From NCBI GenBank assembly GCA_004794655.1, contig SMMW01000576.1, forward strand, positions 3,051,501-3,115,500: a stretch of DNA of 64,000 bases, in the 5' to 3' direction. A program made the translations under genes and the position numbers. The notes beneath the pieces were generated by a model. The model worked only from the letters and a program-made list of their open reading frames with translations, made no database searches and had not been told where the DNA came from. Below, one piece after another: positions 42,396 through 54,300 of the stretch. Origin of the DNA: Marisa cornuarietis (lineage: Eukaryota > Mollusca > Gastropoda > Architaenioglossa > Ampullariidae). The first letter of the stretch is position 1. Every line of letters begins with the position of its first letter.

Positions 42396-45300
42396 TGAGG
42401 AGTGAGTGTTTTGCTAATTACAATTTTACTGCCTTAAGCCTTTCTCGAATTTTCTTTGCGCTCATGGCATGCGCATAAGGAAAAGCGTGTTCCTAAGATC
42501 TAAACCCACGACGGCCGATCGTCACTGTATTATCGGTGACAGGCACTTAAAACCCATTGCGTTCGACTATAGTAATCATGTGACCTTTAATTAACCATTC
42601 ATCTTCCGGACCGCCTCAGTCTATGTTGGACATGGTCGTTGAAGGGTAGAGGTCCAGCTTTATGAGAGGGCGGTTCCCATCTCCCTCACTGCCTTACCTT
42701 CCCCAACCCTCCAAGGAGTCAGGTAACCATTCCCGCCTGATAAGTCGGCTGGGGTATGGTTGGAGGGGGGGGGGGGATTTTCCTGCGCTACATAGGTATC
42801 GAACCAGCGCGCTTCTCAATTCGAACGCCAGTGCTCTGACCACCCGGCTATCCCCTGCCAAGCATGATCGAGCGACTCCTAGCGGCCTATCGCACAACTA
42901 CATCACCAATGCTTGTGTAACACCAGCGAGCATTTCCATGACGACACATAACTGTCGGTCAAACCTCATGTTGTCTCGTGTCCCTGCAATGTAGTTCTGG
43001 GCCATCTAAACGACAACAGAACATCAATCAATCAGTCCTCTATGTGCCGTCTGGCACGTGAGGCGACAGCTAGGGACTTCCATCTGGCTCTGTCTGCTGC
43101 TGTTCTGGGGGCTGTCTCGAGTGATAGGCCTCTGTTCTTGAGGTCCTTTTCGATGGATCGTCTCCACGTCTCTTTGGGCCTCCCTCTGTTCCTCTTTCCC
43201 TGTGGTGTCCATCGCAGGGCTGTTCTGAGGATTGAGTCTGGAGGCATGCGGCACACGTGACCAAACCATCGCCAGCGCCGCAGTTGGATCGCTTCTGCCA
43301 AGGTGCACACACCCACCCTCTCGCGCAGTTCTTCATTTGAGATAGTGTTGGGCCAGAAGATCTTTTGTATACGCCGCAGACACTTGGTTTGAAACATTTC
43401 TAGCTTTTTTCTTGATGGAGGCTGTGGTCTTCCAGCACTCTGACCCATACAGGAAGACACTGAGGGCGTTGCTCTTGAAGATCCTGATCTTTGTATGGCT
43501 GCTGAGGCCAGTGGATCTCCAGATGGGTTTAAGCATTGCAACAGCTTGGTTGGCTTTGCTGATCCTGGTGTTGACCTCCTGTTCACAGTCACCATCTGCT
43601 GTCACCTTGCTGCCCAGGTACAAAATTCTTTTACGTCCACTAGTGGACTCTCGTTGATTGTGATAGGGTTATTGTTTGTTCTGTTGTTCCTTAGAACTTG
43701 TGTTTTTTTAGTGTTGACTCTGATTTCTATCATGCTGGTAGTCTTACTAAGGTTTTCGGTCTTAGGCACCAAGACCCTCAAGATAAGACAACAGAGCGTA
43801 CACCGAGGAAACACTGTCGGTTCAGGCCCCTCTTGCGACTTGGTCGGACATATGCTGGGTTCCATACACACCCATCCGCCCTCTCTCCTCCATGTCCTCC
43901 CTGCGACCAGAACACGTATTATCGCACCTTGTGAAATCTGGGCAGAAGCGCATTTAGTGCTCGTGCCCTTGCAGAACTCGGTGCTCTAGCAGACGGCCGA
44001 CCCCTAGAGGAAGGTCACACGTGCCCTCACCTGCTTAAACACGTGCCGACGCGAGTAGAAGGCGTAAAGGCTGGTCGCGATAGCGCGACATTCAACAAAT
44101 GTCTGTCAAGATCAATGCATGTAGCAGTCTCTCTCTCTCTCTCTCTCGCCGGCTTCGGACGTGCACCCTCCCGTCGATCGACAAGTTTGCCAGCATCGCA
44201 ATCGCACACAGAAAGGTTGAGGTCTTTAAGGCTTCATCTCGTATGGAACAGTGATGCTTCTCTTATCTCAGCCATTCGCCGTCCTACCATCATTACAAAA
44301 AACAATAAAATCCCGTGCCAAAAAGAAAAATATATCAGTTTTGTTGCACTTCAGAACTTCCTTACGTTCAACTCGACCTTCAATTCACTCTCAACCTTCT
44401 CTCTGCCACCACCTTCAACCCCAGCCCCGACCGATCTTCTCGCTGCGCTTCTGGTTGACGTAAAAGATGAGGGTAACAACGAGTAAGTTCGCATTGCATC
44501 AATTTTCTTCTTCGCGATGTTCCGTTGCAGCAAGCAAATATCCGCTTGGCGAGCTGCGTTTTGTTGTTTAAAATACAATACTGGTCTACCCACCCAGCGT
44601 CACGGCACGGTTACCATGACGCCCGTCAGCCGTGGCCAGCAGCAGGTCGTGACCTTTACTCCGATGATGGTGTTGTGTCTAATAGACCGTACATCTGACG
44701 GAACCCCCAGAAGTGCAACCCGAAAGCAGGAGCACATCGCGCTCATTATTAGCTCGGGCCCTTGGGGGAAGAGAAGGGGAAGCAAGACCAAAGCTATGGT
44801 TAAAAGTGAGGTGACGTGGTGACATGGCCACTGGCGCCGTCTCCAGGCACCTTTTTTTTTGTGCCACAGCACTGTTTCTTTCAAAGTTAGGCCGTAAAAA
44901 AAATCCAGAAGACGATGTTTGTCTGCTAGTTAAGAACCAAGCGTGATAGAAATTGGCAGCAGCCTCTAGAACTCCTAGCCTGACTTAACTTACAGTACAG
45001 AAATGTTCACAATAACTAGACGGCTTTCTAATCAGTTGTGGCTGCACTTACACGCGAACACTAATTAAAAAAGGCAATATGCCACTAATATGGCAGCGAC
45101 TGTTCCCCCAAGACTGTAAGTTACATTCGCAGCCTTAACCAATAGCAAAGGGCCATTAATCCACTTTATTAAATGCTCAACCGACTGATAGCACACACCC
45201 AAAGGTGGACACGCAGGCTTTTCGCAGTAAACACTAGGGGTTCTGTTTCAATATGATGGTCTCAGGCCATTGCACAACACTCAAAATCATGTTCTAATGC

Positions 45301-48300
45301 CACTGCCAACCAACAGCCATGTTTTATGAGGATGTTCTAATGCCATTTTAAATCACAAAAAATCATATCTCAAGAAAATATTGTTTCATGATGATAATTT
45401 TACACTGCTGTTTCAAACCACCAAAGTCATGTATTCAGACAGTGTTCAAACCAAAAAGTTTCAATTCACAGTCTGTGTACAGCTACCCATCCAAATCCGT
45501 CAGCTCTCATAAAAACCAGCACTGAACTCAAGGCCTTTCTCCTTTTCTTTCTATGAATAATCACCTTGGAATGAGCCATTGATAGGGCGTCTGAAGTAGG
45601 ACCGGATCGAGACAGGAAGACTGGCAGACAGCACACGAACAATTTTGAACAAAAACGTGGGAAAAATTTAGAAAAAAGTAGTAAAATATGGGAAAAAATA
45701 CACTATTAAAAGGAATCAATTCTTAAGACTCTGCTAGTTCAGTCTCAAAGGACACAATCTCTCTTCTGTCCCAATTCTGGCGTTCACGGTAAGTACATGA
45801 GCGTGTGTGATGCTTCTCGATTGCCTAAGAAACTGCGTAAAAGAAACTGTCTTAAGAACAATCGTAAAATCCTTAGGCGGCTTCGAGGTGTTCCAACAGG
45901 AGCTTAACCGGACAAAGACAAACAGAGTTCCCGGGTGAGGTTGAGTGTCTGTGATGTTATTGACCTAGGAATTGCTGTGCATTTTTGGTTTCTGTGCATG
46001 AAACTGGACTGCCATGAAGTGTTTTGCAGGTCGATTGAGCTAGCATCAACATGGCCGAGGGTCATTTTAAAGACCGGTTGATCCCGACTAAGGCAACAAC
46101 GAAATTGTGGCTTCTGTTTGACATGGAATAGGTCAACATGTATTCAGTTGATGCTGTTGAATTGAGCATACAATCAAGAATTCTCTATCCATTCTTTAAC
46201 GTTCCCGGCCTTCAGGGACAAGAGGTTTGCTGAGCGGACAGCTGTGTGGAGAGCGGACGATGACAGCTCAGGTACAGCCCCTGATGGCGGCAGTCTGTTG
46301 TTAATTACTCGTTCATTTCGTTACTTTGCCTAATTCCCACCGGCAGTTAATTTAGTCTCATCACAAGGAGATGATAACAGATAGTGCTACTACTGCTGGA
46401 AAACAGCTAACAGATCTACTAGCGGCAAAGCAACTTGCTTGGCTTGTGCACAACTGCGTCAAGTGGAGATAATTCACACAGGTGCATCTGGTCAAACTAT
46501 GACAACGTGTTCTTAAACATAAGCTTGTTTTTTGACTCGCCCCTTACTGCTTTCTGTTCAAATTTTTACAGAATAACCTGAACTGCCGCAACAAACGCTG
46601 CATCTTATTAACCCGAGTCAAAGTTTCTTGCAGCAGAACAAAGTCTTTGATGAGTCTATCGCATGTGTGTACTTTTCAAAATGCTAACTTCGACTTTAGT
46701 AGTTTGAGAGGTGCGATGGTCAAAAGGCTGTACTTCGTAAACAGAACAGTTTTCCGCTCAGGTATAAGAATGTTTTATAATGAATTATAAACACTCATTT
46801 GAAAATAATTTGGCACTCTCAGCCACAGTTACTACTGAATTTACCACATTCTGACGTTAAACTGCCGTAGCGTTAACTAGCATTCGTGAGAAATAATCTT
46901 GGGAGGAAAGTACAAAAACCACTTAGGGATCAAAGATGAGTGTCATGAATCAGAAAACGCAGAAAATCATCGGCCGATGAACAATGGACAACGCAATAGT
47001 CGTTGCTTCAGTCGGCCATTGTTTTTAAGAGCGAAACGTTGTTTGTTGCAAACCCGAAGTGCAAGCGCTCCCGGAAACACGTGCATACTTCATACAAGCT
47101 TAACGATGTTAGCGTGCACAGTCTTCTTCATCAACAGTACTGTAAAGAACCCTAAAAGTTGGCAAGACCGGCAGTAGTCTGTTCATGCAATCTGTGACGT
47201 AACAGCCCTTTCATCACTGCTTCCATTCCAACACGCATGTCGCTTGCTTCTTGCTTTTCTGCTATTTTTAGGAGAGGCAAAAGGCAGGAGGAATGTGGCG
47301 AAACAAAACAGCTTCTTGTGTCATCGAACGGCAATGTCCGATACATTCTAACGCTCGGACACACTCGTCTCAGAGACTAAAATTAGGAAACGATGACGCA
47401 AAAGTCCATTCTTTCTACAAGCAACCTTCTTTCTCTCTCGCCCGCCAGCACTTTCATCTGGCCGCCGCATTCGTCCCTTCTTTCAGCGTGCACACTTCTC
47501 TCTTGCTGTCTGCACCACGTGCTTGTAAGCTTAGACAGGCCGTGACGGGTGCATGCCACCGCGCTGCACGTTTCAGCTGCAGGTGGTCGACCCTCGCTAA
47601 CAACCTCGCCTGTCAGAGCGTGGTAAACCACCTTCGATGCACAAGAAAAAAAGCACAGAGAAAGGCGCTGAGAGGCAACAGGAATGTCAAGCGGGAGGAG
47701 AGAAGAGGAGGCGGGGGCGGGGGCGGGAATGAGACAGGATCTGAAGCGTGTGAAGAAATACCATCTTCGACAAACCAATTTGATACCAGCATGCCGCGTG
47801 TCTCTTTATGAACGAGGTCACTGCATACCAAGACGACACAGCTAGAGCTGTGGGCGAGGTTCGAACTCACGATCAACGATCTTCGCAGTCTTGATGACAA
47901 GCGCGTCATCGCTACACCAGTAGGCATCCCCATGAAGCACGCAATTTTTAAAATAGGCCATCCCCATCATGCAACGACACTTTTTCTTTGTGGTCTGTCA
48001 CAACAGTCTTTATGCCCTAGACCATAGCTGACACAGCTGACAATGAGCCGCGCGATTTGGCTTTGTCCAGATCCCCATTACCATCAGGCGCAGGTAACTT
48101 GTCCTACATGATTTAAATGTTTTCTAGATAAAGAAAGCTAACCACGCCCCGTCTTTCACACCCAATCTCGTTTCGTTTGTTTTGCTCTCCTTCCAGCAAA
48201 ATGCCGACCTGATGTTTCATTCGCCGAACGAATGCGATCTCTGCTGTACACAAGGACAAAGCTGTTTGGGGATTATTTTATAAGACACACGAGCAGCAAA

Positions 48301-51300
48301 AGGGGCTACCAGAATAATCACTCTTTTAGTGTGTTCGCATGTCAATCGCAACAAAGGACGAACTCTGCCATTATTTTTATTTCCCCAAACATAACAATGC
48401 AAGTGTGTAGACACAAAGAGGGAGAGAGAGAGAGAGTCTTGCGACCAAAATACATATATGAAGATTATATCTGAAAACTCCTCTAACGAAAATAGCATTC
48501 GCTTAACGCATTGCTTGCTAGACGCTATGCAGAACTTCCGTGAGGTAAGTCACGCCAACCTGGCCACAATTCTAGGTAAATATTCTACTAGCGAAAAGGA
48601 CTCTAGTCAGGATAAAATATTATGTAGTGTGCGCGTTTCCCAGGAACGATCGATAAAAAAACCCTCTTCCCTAAATATGTCATAAAAGCGGTGAGTGAGG
48701 TGTCAAAACGAAAACGATTTTAACTGGAGGTCTGGGGCCAGTTGCACAAAACATTTCTAATTTTAAACACTTTTAGGCCTTAACTCCATTTAGATAATCA
48801 GTTTAAAGTGCACACCAACATTTTAGAATGTTTAAAACTAAAACTGCTTTATGTATGATAAAGTTGTTTAAATCTGACTTTCCGTCCAGTCAGTACAATT
48901 TTTTATGTTTTTGTGCAATGCATCTAAATGACAGAGAAAAGATTTTGCTTCTTTAGAACAGTTTTAAGGCTTAGAAACATGTTGTGCAACCAGCGCTTGA
49001 AAACTCAACAATTTAAGGAGACATATGAATGCTCACCCAACTCATGTACCCATTTAGTTGTTAAGTGAAATACAATAGCCTTATCTATACTCTTAGAGAC
49101 ATGTAACGAGGAAGTTACTTTTAGTGGTTGTTCCAAGGCTGCGGAAACAAAGGGATGGGTTCTGCGTTGCGGATACCGTATCTAGACACGGTAAACCTCT
49201 CCCAGTCCACCGCCACACCTAGGTTTAAAATCTATGACTTCAGGCACATAGTCTGATTCTTGCTCTCGTTCACCTTTGCCTTTACAGTGGTTTTAAAGCT
49301 AAATAGCCAAATGAACAGTTCGCGAGAGATATAGTCTTTAGGTCCTTCAAGAACCAAGCTAACGCTTCAAATTATTTAAGTGTTTGAACTGTACTTGAAG
49401 TAGAGTATTTCCCCGCTTCTGTCGTCACCACTTCTCTTTCTCCTTATGTCTAACTGCACCCCCTTTTCAAAGTTAGATGCTTTTACTTCTTCGTAGTCAT
49501 GCACCTCCCCAGGCAAATCAAAAAACTTAAAATAGTTCTAGACTGCATTGCTTGCAAGAGGCTCACCTCAGTCAAGGCGTGCAGCTGCCCTTCGTGAACA
49601 CAAACCCCCATGAACCTGCAACACAGGCAAACAATATATCAAGTCTCGTTTTCTTAAAAAATACTGCGAAAAAGCGTTTTTCGTGCGCTTTCCTCGCCAC
49701 CATTAGAACAAGAAGGGTGTTTTGGGTAATGCTCAAGTGATTTGCTGACGACGAAAACAAAATGACACACATGAAAATAAACTTTCATAAGCACGCGCAG
49801 AAGAAATAAAAGAAGAGGGGACAAAGAAAGCAAACGAAGACACGTAAATAATTGAATGAATGAAAAATAAAATGAGAAGCTAGAAAACTCTAGACAAAAA
49901 CAAAAAACGGGGATAAAAGCATTCGTTGGAAGAAAAAATGCTTAGTCTGTTTGTCCGTGTGCCTCTTTCGGTAAGTGAACTTGAGAGAAAGAGAGAGAGA
50001 GAGAGAGCACAAGATAAAAGCACGATCAGCATATTCTCTTTTTTCTATGCAGTTATATTTTGAAATTTTCTCCAAGTCGCATAATATTCTCATGCAAAGG
50101 TATACCGAGAGAGAGATTATTTAAACATTCTAAAAACTAACGATCTCGTCTGAAAACCAAAAAACTTTGGGAGAAAGAGATCGCTAACACTTTGTTGGAT
50201 GTCAGAGCTGCACTGCTGGTCTTCCAATCTACACCTGAGTTCGACAGATTGATCGGTTTTTTTTTTTTTTTAGTGGATCAGAAGTCAGAAACAGAGAGAG
50301 AGACTGACAGACTGAGAAAAAGAGAATTTCTTTGCAGGCTCCAGCCCTATTTTTCTGAACTTTTCCCTTATGTCCCAGCTAGACAACTCCGCTCCTAGCC
50401 TGACGACCGCCTCCTAGCTATTCCTGTCACTAGAACAACATCATATGACCACAGGAGTTTTAGTTACTGTGTAGCGAAACAATGGAACTCTTTCCCTTTC
50501 CATATCCGCCACCTACCCACTATTGAATCCTTTAAATGTGCACTGAAAACGTACCACTTCCTTAAACATTACACCTAACACCCGTTCCCACAATGCTAGT
50601 TCTTCTTCACACCCTTCGCCCCTTTTCCGCTGATTGTTACTTCCCTGGTCGTCTTCCTTTTGCAAAATCATGATACTCTCAGTCCTAGTTACTTGGGTCC
50701 TCCTTACTTTTTTGAATTTGTCTTTATTTATAATCGGAACTGTTGTTTATCCTTCCGTCGTTCATATATTGTCTGTCTGTTCTTCTGTCCCTCGTATGTT
50801 GCCCATGTATCCTTCTTGTTCTTAAACGCTAAGAGCATGCTCCTTAGGAGTGTGAGTATGTGCTATACAAATTTTGCGGTTATTATTATTATCATCCCTG
50901 CATAAAGGTTTACCTGTAATGAACAAAATGCTATAAGAAATGTTTTTTCGAGACAATTTTATAACACTTTTTTCCTTAAGTATAACACACATTAACGTAA
51001 TATTAATTACAAAGAAGTACATAAACATCCACGCACACACTTGTAGTAAAGAAATGGTTGACGACAATCCCAGGAATTTCAGTTTACTAACAGCTGGCCT
51101 GAAAGTGAGAGAGAGAGAGAAAGAATGAGTGTGCGTGTTGGTAAACATATAAACACATACATATATGCTTATTTTATTTACCTTTTTTCAATATTTCAAT
51201 ATTTAAAATAGCTTATTTTGAAATCAACATTTTTACTCAGTTTTAATCTGATGACAAGAATATGTGACGAAGGCACCGTCCTTTACCCTCTGTTTTCCAG

Positions 51301-54300
51301 ATAAAATTGTACAAACCTTCTTGTTTGTGACTTCATTTTTTCAGTCAACATATATGGGTATATTCCGTTTACCCCCCCCCCCCCACTGTATAAAAATGCC
51401 ACACATCTTACTTCATCTAATCGACATATTCTGTTATGTTAAGAGCATTTGTTGTTGCTGAATTTGCATGTATTTGCACAGCCTGGGTTGTATGCATGAA
51501 GCAAAGGTAAATTTTCGTCCTGGGTAAATCAAGGGCAAGGGTCTTGTCTTTGTAGATTTAAAGCTGCGTCCAGACTCCATGGATGTTGTCTTACCTCTGG
51601 GACCGTCGTTGGCAAAGATGCCATGGGGTAACAAAGCAATATCCGCGGTGTCTGGACAGTGCATCGTAACTACGGAGACAATACATTTCCCCATTCTGCG
51701 CCCATGGGTAACGACTTACCCTCGCTTCATGAATACGACCCCTTAAGCTGCTTTCTTTTTCTTTTAAACCCTACTTATTTCGTAACTCTGTTAGTCTGCC
51801 TCCTGTGGAGTTCAGCCAAGAGACAGTATATCCCGACCTATGCTTGTTACTAATGCTTCTCCCTTATTCCCTTTCCAAATGTATGCAGATCTCGTGCAAT
51901 GTCTTTTGGCGGTTGGCACCCCCTTCTCTCTCTTAAACAAACACACGAACAAACACACCCGCGCGCACACACACCCCATCATCCTTGACTCCCACATACA
52001 CAATACACTGGCCATCTGCCAGCTAGGACAGCCCGCTAAATGCCCGTGTCTCCCTCGAGAAGGACAGAAGGAAAAAGCGAAGTGCAGCCCATCTTTAAAG
52101 GCCGCGACTGAAGTGCAGGCGGGAATGGAGAACAGCCACATAGCAGGAGATGAGTACCATCAGTCTATAGTGTAGATGTTGGGGTTCAGGAGCAGGTGGC
52201 GGGAGGAGAAATGCTTGAGCTGTTAGAACAGTGTCTTGCAGGGAGGGAAAGTTAGGAATGTTGGGGTGGATGCCATGGTAAAGCATGGGGATAAACAACA
52301 GTACAAGGCGAGGATAAGTCTGGTATATTAACGCAGAGTAATCTGAGAAAAAAATGAAATACTGAATGAAAATAAAGCACGAAAGGATAAGAGAACTCCA
52401 TTCAATTTCTCTGTTACATGACTTCGTTAATAAATATTTAGTATGTTCCGACTGCTGTTAACCACATATGCAAGGCTACTACAGCACAGATCTATTGTGA
52501 AGCAAGCGCGTTAGGAGAGACACGTTATCAATGTTGCCCGGTTAGGCAAAGAAGATATGTTGTAGTACAGATGATAAGTACAACAATGTAAGTGAGAAAT
52601 ATTAGACCCATATCTCGTTTCGCTATTACACGACTATTAGGCGCATTCTGATTGCCTTATTTTCCTCAGCCATGATGTGTACTATTACTCCAGATGTTAA
52701 CAATACGAAGTGTGCACACGAAATGCGTACGATTCAGTGCGCATGCAAAATACCCTCTCTCCCAAACCTGGACACGAGATGAAAACCGGGTTTCAGGTAT
52801 GAATCAGTCTAAACGGACATATTTATTTTTACACACGGGATTCCACTTGTCAGTGATGATGTCATCTGGTTTCCCTCACGAGCAAGCATGCCGCGGTACA
52901 TGGGGCGGGGGCGGGGGGCAACAACGCGTCGGCCTGTACTCCGCTGCCAATTAGATCACGTTCGCGGCCTCTCTGCCGACTTAGAAGCAGGCAAAGGGCG
53001 ACGGATTGGTTCCGAGGTTCACAAACACAATTAACACAAGGAGGGAAGTAGGGGAGTTGCATGAAGAACGAGCAGCTGGAGAGAGTGAGTGTTCGCCAAC
53101 GAAATGCGAATTCCTGTAAGCAAAGTAAAATCACGTCAGCAGTTCACGCAAGTGCCAATGAATGCTCGTAGGAGGCGAGGATAGAATAAAGGAGCGGGGT
53201 TGGTGGGATAGATGGAGGGAAGAGGGGGTCGAGAAGACTCCAAGGCGATGTAGAAGGTAGAATGCATCAAGTTGGAAGTGCGTACAATAATGCACGCCAC
53301 CTCTACGACACTTCATCCCACATCCTCACAACTAGTAAATAGTTTCATTTCCCGCAGAGAATATTTTGGACGCATCTCTGAGGCATATCAGAATATATTT
53401 TTCCTCGATGCTTAAAAAATCTCCATTTAGTTGGGTGTAATTGTGCACTTGCGAAAATGCAAATGGTTGTCAGTTTCTGGCTGTCGTGTCAACTCTATGC
53501 AGTCTTTTCACATTGTTGTACGGGTGCGACAGCTTACAAGAAGCGTAACTAATGGTACACATACTTCCGTGTACTAAATCAAGACTGGAAATGACTGGCG
53601 AGAAATCCCCTGCATCGTGCCAGCACAGCTACAGTTGACTGTGCCCGCTAGCTTCATGAGTGTATGCTTCTATAACTTAAGTGTTTAAAATATCGCCTTC
53701 TTGTCTTTTCAAGACGCCTTGTCGCAACCCACCTCATCCAGTTGCCTTCTTGTCACAATCCATCTCCCCCAGCTGCCTTTTTGTCACAGCCCGTCTCACC
53801 CAGTTGCCTTCTTGCCCCAATTTATCCCATCTAGTTGATAACTTGTTTCAGTTGGACTTTAACAACCAAGCAACACTTCTGTCTTTATTTTTTTACTTTC
53901 CTGTTTCTTTTTCTTCTCTTCTGTTTTTGCTGCGCAATGAGCATTCTTCTGAATGGATACCTGCGCATTACAAATGGGCATCATCTATGCCATCTAGTCG
54001 CCTGCCTGTCTTATTCTGTTTTTCTGTAGCCTTTGTTTTAAGCCATTCTAATCTTTCCCGTTTTCATTTTTATGTCACTTTCATCATATCGTTTTACATT
54101 GCGTCTATTAATTCTGACCGTTTTATTCTGTCTCCCTGCACGTCATTGTCTAAGTCTTTGTCCCGTTCTATGCCTCGGATATAACTGCGCTTCGACAAGG
54201 TTTGACCTTGACACAGCTGAGTGGTTGAATGGGAACAGACACAACCGATGCGGGAGCCTAATGGACTTGACATTAAATTTTACCTCTTGAGGAGTATGGA

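Larger units (their letters stand above)
35793..49566. other. TESK-like gene intron of 13.8 kb; repeats, no supported gene
   Basis: Between the HRD exon and the micro-exon no other conserved coding block was found. AT-rich, CpG-poor sequence up to about 39.3 kb gives way to sequence with frequent CG. Contents include the poly-C tract, microsatellites (for example at 42347), SINEs at 42500-42860 and 47845-47935, an RTE-like LINE at 43030-43830 and a MITE at 48733-48997. The many open frames of 100-170 codons at 40-48 kb have no recognisable domain and low-complexity composition. Confidence 0.6.

Noticed and set aside
44043..44486. A 147-codon plus-strand open frame inside a TESK intron
   Set aside because: No recognisable domain, low-complexity Ser/Leu content, no splice context or conserved block.
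47700..47735. GGCGGGGGCGGGGGCGGG-type run as a promoter Sp1 cluster or G-quadruplex
   Set aside because: It lies deep in an intron with no start site or conserved exon near it; G-quadruplex potential is possible but unsupported.
47293..47811. A 172-codon plus-strand open frame
   Set aside because: No family resemblance; it overlaps a G/C-rich simple stretch and a SINE lies just after it.
47845..47935. Candidate functional tRNA gene on the minus strand
   Set aside because: The T-arm pairs well, but the acceptor stem does not and the anticodon arm is unclear; it is a SINE head.
53681..54184. A 167-codon plus-strand open frame rich in Phe, Ser and Leu
   Set aside because: It starts in a pyrimidine-rich minisatellite and reads through low-complexity sequence; hydrophobicity follows from base composition.
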